From contig CAJOGQ010000014.1 in assembly GCA_905234125.1 (NCBI GenBank), positions 1 through 53,898 of the forward strand: 53,898 nucleotides of DNA, in the 5' to 3' direction. The notes under the pieces were generated by a model that made no database searches, was not told the origin of the DNA, and saw nothing but the letters and a program-made list of their open reading frames with translations. A program made the position numbers and the translations under genes. This document shows positions 43,098 through 50,991 of this stretch, in pieces. Numbering within the stretch: position 1 is the stretch's first letter; every line of letters starts with the position of its first letter. The stretch is from an uncultured Bacteroidaceae bacterium. Lineage in GTDB: Bacteria; Bacteroidota; Bacteroidia; Bacteroidales; Bacteroidaceae.

Positions 43098-43982
43098 CTA
43101 TTTTTGGAAGAGAGAGAGGATACGGCGCAGGTCATTGGCATCTTTGAAAGCAAAGGATATGCGTCCCCCACCCTTTGGTGAGCAAGACATCTTGGCCGTC
43201 GTTCCAGACAATCGGGAGAATTCTCCAAGAAGCCCCTCCATTTCTTCTGTCAACTGATTGGAATTGTGAGGCTTAACAGGCGTAATTTTTCCATAATCAC
43301 CCTCGTTAAAGTTCTTGACCAGTTCTTCGACCTGACGGACAGAATACCCCTTGTCCTGTATCTCGTGGAACAGCTTCACTTGTGCTTTTGGATCCTCCAC
43401 TGCAAGCAATGCACGTGCATGTCCTGTATCAATATGATGATGCTGGATAGCCACCTGCACAGGGGCTGGCAACTTCAAGAGACGTAGATAGTTGGCAATC
43501 GTCGCACGCTTCTTTCCCACCCGCTCACTCAGCTTCTCTTGGGTCAGATTGTATTCATCAATCAAATGCTGATAAGCCAAAGCGATTTCGATAGAATTGA
43601 GATCCTGGCGCTGGATGTTCTCAATCAGCGCCATCTCCATCACGTTCTCATCATTGGCTGTCCGGATATAGGCAGGAATAAAAGACAATCCTGCCTTCTG
43701 GGATGCACGCCAACGACGCTCACCTGCAATGATTTGGTAACGACCATTCTCCATCTCACGCAGGGTGATGGGCTGAATGATACCTATCTCGGCAATGGAG
43801 TCGGCCAATTCCTGAAGGGACTCTTCATCAAAATCACGACGTGGTTGCAAGGGATTACGATCGATCAGATGAATGTCTATCTCATTGATCGTCGATGAAC
43901 CTTCTGTACGAACATCCTCCGTAGAGATGAGCGCATCCAACCCCTTTCCCAAAGCAGATCCAAACTTCTTTCTTACAGCCAT
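43098..43982 (-). CDS. parB: Chromosome-partitioning protein ParB
   Basis: A 294-residue ParB/Spo0J-type CTPase that binds parS sites, spreads as a clamp and helps place the origin region. The N-terminal domain has the CTP-binding elements NPLQPRRDFDEESLQELADS and RYQIIAGERRWRASQKAGLS (the GERRxRA box). The helix-turn-helix domain spans about 125-190 (LTQEKLSERVGKKRATIANY, LLKLPAPVQVAIQ, HARALLAVEDPKAQVKLFHE). A basic linker and a C-terminal dimerisation segment end the protein (KMSCSPKGGGRISFAFKDAN). The start ATG at 43982 lies 76 bp after parA, in a gap with a 22-bp tandem repeat. Confidence 0.95.
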   Translation of the reverse strand: MAVRKKFGSALGKGLDALISTEDVRTEGSSTINEIDIHLIDRNPLQPRRDFDEESLQELADSIAEIGIIQPITLREMENGRYQIIAGERRWRASQKAGLSFIPAYIRTANDENVMEMALIENIQRQDLNSIEIALAYQHLIDEYNLTQEKLSERVGKKRATIANYLRLLKLPAPVQVAIQHHHIDTGHARALLAVEDPKAQVKLFHEIQDKGYSVRQVEELVKNFNEGDYGKITPVKPHNSNQLTEEMEGLLGEFSRLSGTTAKMSCSPKGGGRISFAFKDANDLRRILSLFQK

Positions 43983-44010
43983 ATCTTTCTATCTTTTTTT
44001 ACTGTTGTTT

Positions 44011-44052
44011 ACTACTAAACCAGGCGTTTGCTACTACTAAACCTGACGTTTA
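44011..44052. repeat. 22-bp tandem duplication between parA and parB
   Basis: ACTACTAAACCAGGCGTTTG (44011-44030) is repeated at 44033-44052 with three mismatches. It lies in the untranslated gap of the operon. Confidence 0.7.
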
Positions 44053-44058
44053 CGACCA

Positions 44059-44832
44059 TTAACATGATTTGTTCTCACGCGCCACAATCTCCTTGGCCAA
44101 AGCAATGTAACTCTTTGCGCCATTGGACGTCGCATCATACAAAATACATGGAATTCCGTGACTTGGTGCCTCAGAGAGTTTGACATTACGCTGAACCACC
44201 GTCTTGAACACCAGTTCCTGAAAGTGACGTTGCACATCTTTATAGATCTGATTGGCGAGACGAAGACGTGAATCATACATCGTCAGCAAGAAGCCTTCAA
44301 TCTCCAAGTTTGGATTCAGTTTGGACTTGATAATCTTGATGGTATTCAGCAATTTACTGATACCTTCAAGAGCAAAATATTCACACTGAACAGGAATGAT
44401 GACCGAATCTGCTGCCGTCAAGGAATTCACTGTGATAATTCCTAACGAAGGAGAACAATCAATGAAAATATAGTCGTACTCTGAACGAAGAGGATCCAGG
44501 ACTCTTTTCAAAATCGTCTCCCGCTTTTCCACGTTCAGCATCTCGATTTCTGCTCCGACCAAATCGATGTGGCTTGGAAGCACATCCAATCCGTCTATGT
44601 CTGTCGTATAGATTGCCTCATGCGGGTCTGTCGCTCCAATAAGGCTGTCATATATAGAAGCATCAACTTGCTGAATATCAACACCTAATCCTGAAGAAGC
44701 ATTTGCCTGAGGGTCAGCATCCACCACCAGCACTTTCTTATCAAGCGCAGCCAAACTCGCTGCCAGATTGATTGCTGTTGTTGTTTTACCTACACCACCC
44801 TTCTGGTTTGCTAATGAAATAATCTTTCCCAT
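44059..44832 (-). CDS. parA: Chromosome-partitioning ATPase ParA
   Basis: A 257-residue ParA/Soj Walker-type ATPase that works with ParB in origin segregation. The deviant Walker A motif is [20 protein letters not shown], Walker A' is [18 protein letters not shown], and Walker B is [20 protein letters not shown]. The C-terminal half has [20 protein letters not shown]-type sequence (here [20 protein letters not shown]) and [18 protein letters not shown]. It is full length and is the first gene of the parA-parB-DUF5683-mltD-rel run, behind the -7 element at 44884-44891. Confidence 0.96.
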   Translation of the reverse strand: MGKIISLANQKGGVGKTTTAINLAASLAALDKKVLVVDADPQANASSGLGVDIQQVDASIYDSLIGATDPHEAIYTTDIDGLDVLPSHIDLVGAEIEMLNVEKRETILKRVLDPLRSEYDYIFIDCSPSLGIITVNSLTAADSVIIPVQCEYFALEGISKLLNTIKIIKSKLNPNLEIEGFLLTMYDSRLRLANQIYKDVQRHFQELVFKTVVQRNVKLSEAPSHGIPCILYDATSNGAKSYIALAKEIVARENKSC

Positions 44833-44883
44833 ATCAAAACAATAATTATTGAAACTATGTAGTCAATCATTCAATTCAGAGTG

Positions 44884-44891
44884 CAAAGTTA
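44884..44891 (-). promoter_or_regulatory. -7 promoter element for the parA operon
   Basis: TAACTTTG on the minus strand, 51 bp before the parA start codon. Confidence 0.65.
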
Positions 44892-44900
44892 CAAATTTTA

Positions 44901-44932
44901 TGTGGAACAACAACAACAAATGCCGTGGAACA
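44901..44932. promoter_or_regulatory. Two parS-like half-sites upstream of parA
   Basis: TGTGGAACA (44901-44909) and CGTGGAACA (44924-44932) each match one half of the widespread parS palindrome TGTTCCACGTGGAACA. They are 23 bp apart, in the same orientation, directly upstream of the parA -7 element. No full parS palindrome was found nearby. Confidence 0.35.
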
Positions 44933-45054
44933 TTCAATGTTTTTGATTTTTTTACGTTTCAACACGGATTGGCTTCAACATTGAAAACAAACACAAGGCT
45001 TCCTGAAATATTCACTGACCCGAAATATGCTCAAACGACAGGATGCCCTATAAC

Positions 45055-45079
45055 GAAAAAAGAAAGACCGAAGTCTTTC
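45055..45079 (-). terminator. Terminator of the tRNA operon
   Basis: GAAAGAC and GTCTTTC pair around a four-base loop that reads TTCG on the minus strand, followed there by CTTTTTTC. Confidence 0.85.
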
Positions 45080-45099
45080 CTATCTCTATCTATTTTTTG

Positions 45100-45174
45100 T
45101 GGGCGCTGACGGATTCGAACCGCCGACCCTCTGCTTGTAAGGCAGACGCTCTGAACCAGCTGAGCTAAGCGCCC
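45100..45174 (-). tRNA. tRNA-Val (UAC)
   Basis: A full cloverleaf can be drawn. The acceptor stem is GGGCGCT with AGCGCCC, discriminator A; the anticodon arm is TCTGC-CTTACAA-GCAGA with anticodon TAC; the T arm is GGCGG-TTCGAAT-CCGTC. CCA is not encoded. Confidence 0.95.
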
Positions 45175-45182
45175 TTTGTTGG

Positions 45183-45255
45183 TCGGGATGACACGACTCG
45201 AACGTGCGACCACTTGGTCCCAAACCAAGTATACTACCAACTGTACTACATCCCG
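45183..45255 (-). tRNA. tRNA-Pro (UGG)
   Basis: The acceptor stem is CGGGATG with CATCCCG and discriminator A. The anticodon arm is ACTTGG-TTTGGGA-CCAAGT with anticodon TGG, and the T loop is TTCGAGT. It lies 8 bp upstream of tRNA-Val in the same transcript. CCA is not encoded. Confidence 0.95.
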
Positions 45256-45296
45256 ATTCCAATGCCTTTTCGGCATGCCTTTCTCAAAAAGCACTG

Positions 45297-45304
45297 CAAA
45301 GGTA
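45297..45304 (-). promoter_or_regulatory. -7 promoter element of the tRNA operon
   Basis: TACCTTTG on the minus strand, 42 bp upstream of the tRNA-Pro 5' end. Confidence 0.65.
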
Positions 45305-45474
45305 CGACTTTTATTTGAACTGGCAAAGGAAAAGGCAACTTTTTTCACGCACAACATGAAAATTGAGGACAAGAGTGATATTGAAAGGATAAAAAGTGCG
45401 GTTCAGAAAGCAAGATGGCAAAGAATCAAGGAAAGGAAGGTTCATAAAAGACGAAACATACAAACACAAAAAAA

Positions 45475-45498
45475 GGTCACCCTCCTAAGAGGATGACC
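45475..45498 (-). terminator. Terminator after the OmpA gene
   Basis: GGTCATCCTC pairs with GAGGGTGACC (one mismatch) around a 4-nt loop on the minus strand, followed by seven or more T residues. Confidence 0.85.
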
Positions 45499-45522
45499 CG
45501 ATTATTAATTGAATGAATTAAA

Positions 45523-46704
45523 TTACTGCAAAGTGATGATTGCACGACGGTTGAGGTTGAATGGAGCAACTTCGTCAACACCACCAACACCCTGTACTGT
45601 GATGTTAGAACGGTTAACACCGAGGTTAACGAGTTCGTCAGCAACAGCCTGTGCACGAGCCTCAGACAGCTTCTGGTTGTAAGCAGAAGAACCAGTCTTG
45701 CTATCAGCAGAACCTCTTACGACAACCTTTGCGTTTGAATTCTTAGCAGCAGCTGCAACAGCCTCGATGTTGATAAGATCCTTCTTAGAGTTGATCTTAG
45801 CAGAGTTGAGGTCGAAGAATACAGAAGTAGCGCCAGTTGTTACGTTGCTTGGGTTAACAGGGCACTTGTGGTTAGCCCACTTAGCGAGCTCAGCACGAAG
45901 ACGTGCATTCTCGTCCTGCTCAGCCTTCAGCTGTGCGCGGAGAGCAGCGAGCTTAGCGCAAGCCTCAGCAGAGAGAGCCTCGTAGTCCTCGAGAGAAACG
46001 GCCTTAGACCAACCCACCTTACCAAGGTTGTAAGTGATACCGAGGTCGATAGAAGTAAGCTGGTTGGACTTCCACCAAGACTTGCCTGCGCTATAAGGGA
46101 ATGCAGGGTTGTAACCCTCAGTTGTGAATACACATGCCAAATCGAGATAAACACCTACGCGATCAGAAACCTTCCAAGCAGACTCGAGACCTGCACCAAG
46201 AGCTGGAGCATAGTTGTTAGCTGCGAAGTTGCGGATCACACCCATACGTGGGTAGAGAATCAAGTTCCAAACACGAGTGTCGCTGTAGCCACAGAAGATG
46301 TTGCTCATGTTGAACTCAGTGTCGAAGTAGATCGCTGCAGTACCGCCCTTGTGTGGGTTTGGAGCTTCCCAAACCTGCTCCGTGTGACGGAAAGCGTGAT
46401 AGAATGCGCCATTCTCCCAGTTCAGCTTAACGCGAACGCCAAGACCTGGAGAGAACCACTTACCAAAGGCAAAGTCGAAACCGTATGTACGGCCATGACG
46501 CCAGTCATACTTGAAGAAGGAACCTGCCTTGTAAATACTCGTAACGTTGGCATCAACACCAGCCTGAATGAACCAGTTGTCCCAGAATGAGTTGGTTGCC
46601 ACACTGTACTTGTTAGTTGTTGGAGTTGCGAATTCGTCGCACTGTGCGTTTGCTGCAACAGCACCAAAGCCTACAAAGGCCAACGCCATCATTAACTTTT
46701 TCAT
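45523..46704 (-). CDS. OmpA-family outer-membrane protein
   Basis: A 393-residue exported protein (MKKLMMALAFVGFGAVAANAQ). Residues 25-235 form an eight-stranded-type beta barrel (WDNWFIQAGVDANVTSIYKA, FAFGKWFSPGLGVRVKLNWE, LGAGLESAWKVSDRVGVYLD). A charged coiled-coil linker follows (LSAEACAKLAALRAQLKAEQ). The C-terminal OmpA domain (about 285-393) has SVFFDLNSAKINSKKDLINI and the peptidoglycan-binding RGSADSKTGSSAYNQKLSEA, then RAQAVADELVNLGV with the conserved Arg. It likely ties the outer membrane to murein. The gene uses a narrow codon set, suggesting high expression, and has a 140-nt leader after the -7 element at 46846-46853. Confidence 0.93.
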   Translation of the reverse strand: MKKLMMALAFVGFGAVAANAQCDEFATPTTNKYSVATNSFWDNWFIQAGVDANVTSIYKAGSFFKYDWRHGRTYGFDFAFGKWFSPGLGVRVKLNWENGAFYHAFRHTEQVWEAPNPHKGGTAAIYFDTEFNMSNIFCGYSDTRVWNLILYPRMGVIRNFAANNYAPALGAGLESAWKVSDRVGVYLDLACVFTTEGYNPAFPYSAGKSWWKSNQLTSIDLGITYNLGKVGWSKAVSLEDYEALSAEACAKLAALRAQLKAEQDENARLRAELAKWANHKCPVNPSNVTTGATSVFFDLNSAKINSKKDLINIEAVAAAAKNSNAKVVVRGSADSKTGSSAYNQKLSEARAQAVADELVNLGVNRSNITVQGVGGVDEVAPFNLNRRAIITLQ

Positions 46705-46845
46705 AAATACAATTTTTAGTAAAACAATAATTAATATTTTTAAGTTGTTACTTTATCACTTTGTCATTAGAATCCATACACCCCCCTTTTCATTTCTCCA
46801 CTTTGAAAATCCAATTTGAAGGCATATTTCACACTAATTTCGGTA

Positions 46846-46853
46846 CAAAGGTA
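46846..46853 (-). promoter_or_regulatory. -7 promoter element for the OmpA gene
   Basis: TACCTTTG on the minus strand, with a leader of about 140 nt that is very AT-rich near the start codon. Upstream of it (46863-46977) is only AT-rich sequence with no gene. Confidence 0.65.
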
Positions 46854-46977
46854 AACATTTTCCTTTATACAAACACAACAAAAAACAAAAAAAATGTAAA
46901 AAAAATGTCATTTACCTGTATTTTTTAGTATTTTTTCACGTATTTGACCCTTTTGAGAGCAATTTTGCGCAAAAAAA

Positions 46978-48843
46978 TCAGCCAACTTCATCAAACACTT
47001 GATCATCCAAGATGGTGTATATCAACTTCCCGTCAGGTGTCCTTGCTGATGCTTTCGACGCAAAAAGGTCTTTCAAGAGGCTTTCCATCTCCAAAACCGA
47101 CAAAACTTGTCCATAAACGATGGCCGAGTTCTCAGCCAACGCCAATGCGAGGGCTTCTTGAGCCTCCCTTCTGATATTTCCTGTCTTGGCTTTGGCCGAT
47201 GCCACCATCTCGTGCAGCAACTTGTCCACATCCACACCGACGATGCCAGAAGGAATGCCATTGATGGAATAGGCACCTCCACCGAGATTAGACAAATCAA
47301 AGCCCAACCCGCTGAGGTCATCCATCAAATCCTCCACCACCAAGGCGTCATCCTGATCAAACTGGACGATTTCGGGAAAAAGCTCTTTCTGCGAAGGTCG
47401 GTTGGTGGAGTTCATGCACTGCATGTTCTGGTCGAACAATACACGCACATGAGCCCGATGCTGATTGACAATCATCAGTCCTTTACTGCTCTGCACAACA
47501 ATATACTTGCCCTTATACTGAAACTTCGGAACCGACGCATCGAAAGGGACGGATGAACCACCACCCTCCACATCCAACGTGTTCCAGATGGAGCCTTGCA
47601 GATGTTCCTCTTCCGGGATGTCATCAGTCCAATCAAAGTCCTTCCCATCCTCCTTTTCATCGCGATGGGAAAGCGCATATTTGTCATACAACTTCTCCCA
47701 ACCATTCATCGGTACATACGTCCCTCCGTTCCCTTCCTTGAAAGGGTTATAAGTGGTGGCAGATAATTTCGGTTGATGTGGAATCGTCGTCGATAAGCCC
47801 ATGACTGGGATATCGGGTTTCCCTTCGATGTCAAAATCAATCATCGGCACATTGCAGAATTGCCCGATGGTCTCTTTCACTGCTGCCGACAGCACTTGCC
47901 AGATGGGTTGCTCGTTGTCGAACTTGATTTCCGTCTTCGTGGGATGCACATTCACGTCTATCGATGATGCGTCCACCGAGAAGTACAGGAAGTAAGAGAC
48001 GTGCTCCCCTACTGGTATCATATTCTCGTAGGCTTTCATCACCGCACTATGGAAATAAGGATGACGCATATATCGGCCATTCACGAAGAAGTACTGATGC
48101 ACGCCCTTCTTCTTGGACGATTCAGGTTTGGCCACATAGCCAGAGATGCTCACCAAGGATGTCTCCACCTCCACTGGCAACAAATCGGCATTCAATTTCT
48201 TTCCGAACACATCGAGGATGCGTTGGCGCACCGATGTCCGAGGCAAGTTGTACATCTCCACCCCATTATTATATAAGATGAAGGAGATTTCGGGATGCAC
48301 CAGGACAATCCGTTGGAAATCCGCCACCAAATTCGTCAGTTCAGTCTGATTCGATTTCAGGAACTTTCTTCTTGCCGGCACATTGAAAAAGAGGTTCTGC
48401 ACCAAGAAATTACTGCCAGCAGGACATGCGACAGGTTCCTGGCTCTCCATCTTCGAACCTGCAATCCGAATCATCGTGCCCAGTTCGTCCTCACGCCTAC
48501 GGGTCTTGAGTTCCACCTGAGCCACTGCGGATATGCTCGCCAAAGCTTCACCGCGGAATCCCATGGTCGTCAGATTGAAGAGGTCAGAAGCCTTCTGAAT
48601 CTTCGAAGTGGCATGACGTTCGAAGGAGAGTCGGGCATCCGTTTCCGACATACCCTTGCCATCATCAATCACCTGCACCGTGGTCTTGCCTCCATCGGTC
48701 ACCAGCACTTTGATGGTCTCAGCACCTGCATCAATCGAGTTCTCCACCATCTCCTTGATGATGGAGGCAGGACGCTGAACCACCTCACCTGCGGCTATCT
48801 GGTTGGCGACCGAATCCGGTAATAGATGTATAATGTCTTCCAA
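46978..48843 (-). CDS. mutL: DNA mismatch repair protein MutL
   Basis: MutL couples mismatch recognition by MutS to strand removal. The GHKL ATPase domain is complete: IIHLLPDSVANQIAAGEVVQ, the Asn and Asp of ENSIDAGAETIKV, DDGKGMSETD and ATSKIQKASDLFNLTTMGFR with GEALASI. The C-terminal domain has YKGKYIVVQSSKGLMIVNQH, where the usual endonuclease box DQHAxxExE reads NQHRAHVRVL, so nicking activity may be lost. The closest start by homology is a TTG at 48843 (LEDIIHLL); a GTG at 48885 would add 14 unconserved residues. It ends a long minus-strand operon with the OstA-like gene and the two parvulins. Confidence 0.92.
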   Translation of the reverse strand: MEDIIHLLPDSVANQIAAGEVVQRPASIIKEMVENSIDAGAETIKVLVTDGGKTTVQVIDDGKGMSETDARLSFERHATSKIQKASDLFNLTTMGFRGEALASISAVAQVELKTRRREDELGTMIRIAGSKMESQEPVACPAGSNFLVQNLFFNVPARRKFLKSNQTELTNLVADFQRIVLVHPEISFILYNNGVEMYNLPRTSVRQRILDVFGKKLNADLLPVEVETSLVSISGYVAKPESSKKKGVHQYFFVNGRYMRHPYFHSAVMKAYENMIPVGEHVSYFLYFSVDASSIDVNVHPTKTEIKFDNEQPIWQVLSAAVKETIGQFCNVPMIDFDIEGKPDIPVMGLSTTIPHQPKLSATTYNPFKEGNGGTYVPMNGWEKLYDKYALSHRDEKEDGKDFDWTDDIPEEEHLQGSIWNTLDVEGGGSSVPFDASVPKFQYKGKYIVVQSSKGLMIVNQHRAHVRVLFDQNMQCMNSTNRPSQKELFPEIVQFDQDDALVVEDLMDDLSGLGFDLSNLGGGAYSINGIPSGIVGVDVDKLLHEMVASAKAKTGNIRREAQEALALALAENSAIVYGQVLSVLEMESLLKDLFASKASARTPDGKLIYTILDDQVFDEVG

Positions 48844-48897
48844 AACTAAATCCTTTCTTATTTCCGTTGACAGGCTTTCCCACACATCCGTCCCTAC

Positions 48898-49194
48898 TCA
48901 AAAGCCGAGTTTCCCCGAATAGAGATAATGCATCAGCAGAAGCAGCAACACAATGGCCGCAATCAGCACGCCATACGAAAGCGGTTTCCTGCCACTTTCT
49001 TTCCGACGCTTCACATGCTTCGTTGCCTGCACGAACTTTCCACGGATGTCTTCGGGCTTGAATTCTTTCGGAGGGAGCAAACCCAATTCGCGTTTGGCTC
49101 GCTCATCTATTTCCTTCAGCCTTTCTTTCCGAGGATCGTAATATATGTAATTGTGGTGAAAACCACGTGGCTTTCTTGCTGTAAAGAGTCCCAT
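48898..49194 (-). CDS. Small single-pass membrane protein of unknown function
   Basis: A 98-residue protein with a basic N-terminal half (MGLFTARKPRGFHHNYIYYD, PRKERLKEIDERAKRELGL) and one C-terminal membrane segment, PLSYGVLIAAIVLLLLLMHY, near residues 72-91. It looks like a conserved Bacteroidetes small protein, but no named family was recognised. It lies between the OstA-like gene (59 bp upstream) and mutL (54 bp downstream) in an envelope-biogenesis operon. The topology suggests a cytoplasmic N-terminus and an inner-membrane anchor. Confidence 0.7.
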   Translation of the reverse strand: MGLFTARKPRGFHHNYIYYDPRKERLKEIDERAKRELGLLPPKEFKPEDIRGKFVQATKHVKRRKESGRKPLSYGVLIAAIVLLLLLMHYLYSGKLGF

Positions 49195-49253
49195 TTTTTA
49201 TAATATATATAATGTATACATTATTAATAATATAGGCGCCAACTTTCCACACC

Positions 49254-50885
49254 CTACAAATCTTTCAGTTTCTGCTTCGGCACCACCTTCTTCTCCGACT
49301 TCTTCAGCTCCTGCTCCTTCTTCTTGCTACGCCAGTCGAAGATGTCATCCTTGCTCTTCGGACGAATATAATCAAACCAGGCAAATCCATTCAGATAACG
49401 CTTCTCTTCTGGAATGGCAAAGGGAGGATACATCACTCCGTTCGATGTTGACATCCAAATCTTCTCCACCTTCTTGTCCTTCATGTAAACGTTCAGTTCG
49501 GGGGTCTCCGTATAGTTCATGCCAATGCGGGCACCGTCATCCTCCTCCATGAAGTAACTGACATACACATTGCCCTTCGCATTGTTATGCTCTATCACGC
49601 CATTCTTGAAGTAGCAGAACATCTCCTTCGACGACACCTGATTATACGACACCGAGTCTATCTGCTCGATGGTCATTGCCTGATTGATGATATGAATCCA
49701 CTCGACTGTGCTGTCGTTGTTGTACACCCGGATTTCCTCACCAAACACCTGCTGACCCTCATTCCAGAGGATAGGCTGGCCATACAGATAGGTGCAGGAA
49801 TCCAATTCGTGCGACACCAACGAGTCACACACACCCTGAAAATCCCTTCTGAACATCCTCACCTTGTGGTAGGCAAATAAATCCCGATACACCGAGTCCG
49901 TCTTCTGGTTGTAGGTCACCATCCTCAGCGTATCGCCATGCACATACAACGTGTCCACCTCCGAAAACTCATAGCAAACGGCACTGTCGGTGGCCACAGC
50001 TGTACCCGTATTCTCCTCATATCTGCAGTAGTTGCCAGTCAGCATGCACTTGTTCTCCACATCCGTCAGCACCACATTGCCAAAGGCCTCACTCACGCCC
50101 GTCTCATTGTCGCAATACAGGCTGTCACCCACGATGTCACGCATGTCCTTATACACATGCGACCTGTCCATCAGGCTGGCCTGCCCAGTCTTCGTGTCAT
50201 AGTCGCCACGCAGGGCATACACAAACGTGCTGTCCGACGAAACGATGTTCGTTTCCGACACAATCCGAGCCTTCTTGGTGTCTGAATAGTAATATAATTC
50301 ATTCGTTTTCAGGTCAAACTTCGGATTCACCAGCACCACATTGTCCTTGAAGATGGCCTCATGCAGGGCTGGCGTGTATTGGCCGAAATCGGAGTCCAGC
50401 ACATTGTCTTCATCATACAGCGTCCCATGCCGAGGATAGAACCCTATCCCTTCCAGTCGGTCATAATCGATGATGGAGGTCACCAGCTTGGTCTTGCGAT
50501 GAATCAGCACGGCATGTCCCTGCGCATGAGCCTGCATCATGGGACCATCATACTCCAACGTATCGCTGGTCAGCGTCAACGTGTCGCCCTGCACCATCTT
50601 CACGTGCCCATAAGCCTTAAACGTGTTATCCTCCTTATAGAACCGCGCGCTGTCACAATCCAGATACATGCCGTCATGATAGAGCTTCACATGCCCCACC
50701 AACACATCTGCCCGCACATCCTGATAGTTCTTGTACAGCACATCGCTGTGAATCAGCTTCACCTCCTCGCTCGATTTCCTCCGTGGCTTATCATCAGGCC
50801 TCGAAGCAAAGAGCATACAAAACGCTGATAGACACATCGTGCCTATCAACCATTTCTCCCGTATGTTTCCTTGCTTCTTCCGCAT
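49254..50885 (-). CDS. OstA-like protein (LptA/LptD N-terminal type)
   Basis: A 543-residue envelope protein with repeated OstA (LptA) beta-jelly-roll modules, which in other bacteria carry lipopolysaccharide across the periplasm. The repeats are evident: VLVGHVKLYHDGMYLDCDSA, YGHVKMVQGDTLTLTSDTLE, ALHEAIFKDNVVLVNPKFDL, GNVVLTDVENKCMLTGNYCR, GDTLRMVTYNQKTDSVYRDL and NAKGNVYVSYFMEEDDGARI. An N-terminal hydrophobic segment (WLIGTMCLSAFCMLFAS) serves as signal or anchor. The basic C-terminus (KKKEQELKKSEKKVVPKQKL) is unlike LptD, and no barrel follows. ATG at 50885 was chosen; the track allows seven more codons that overlap the heptamer repeat. Confidence 0.85.
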   Translation of the reverse strand: MRKKQGNIREKWLIGTMCLSAFCMLFASRPDDKPRRKSSEEVKLIHSDVLYKNYQDVRADVLVGHVKLYHDGMYLDCDSARFYKEDNTFKAYGHVKMVQGDTLTLTSDTLEYDGPMMQAHAQGHAVLIHRKTKLVTSIIDYDRLEGIGFYPRHGTLYDEDNVLDSDFGQYTPALHEAIFKDNVVLVNPKFDLKTNELYYYSDTKKARIVSETNIVSSDSTFVYALRGDYDTKTGQASLMDRSHVYKDMRDIVGDSLYCDNETGVSEAFGNVVLTDVENKCMLTGNYCRYEENTGTAVATDSAVCYEFSEVDTLYVHGDTLRMVTYNQKTDSVYRDLFAYHKVRMFRRDFQGVCDSLVSHELDSCTYLYGQPILWNEGQQVFGEEIRVYNNDSTVEWIHIINQAMTIEQIDSVSYNQVSSKEMFCYFKNGVIEHNNAKGNVYVSYFMEEDDGARIGMNYTETPELNVYMKDKKVEKIWMSTSNGVMYPPFAIPEEKRYLNGFAWFDYIRPKSKDDIFDWRSKKKEQELKKSEKKVVPKQKLKDL

Positions 50886-50897
50886 CTGATAACCCCC

Positions 50898-50988
50898 AAC
50901 TCTCAACTATCAACTCTAAACTCTAAACTCTAAACCCTCAACTCTAAACTCTAAACCCTAAACTCTATACTCTAAACTCTAAACTCTA
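50898..50988. repeat. 7-bp tandem array, thirteen units
   Basis: Thirteen consecutive heptamers, most AACTCTA with AACTCTC, AACTATC, AACCCTC, AACCCTA and TACTCTA variants. It fills the whole gap between the SurA-like stop at 50992 and the OstA-like start at 50885 and reads GAGTTTA on the transcribed strand. A shorter array of the same family is at 1085-1119. Confidence 0.9.
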
Positions 50989-50991
50989 AAC

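Noticed and set aside
45357-45497. Short basic peptide frame starting MKIEDKSDIERIKSAV between the tRNAs and the OmpA gene
   Set aside because: It overlaps the OmpA terminator hairpin, has no promoter of its own and a composition expected from AT-rich intergenic DNA.
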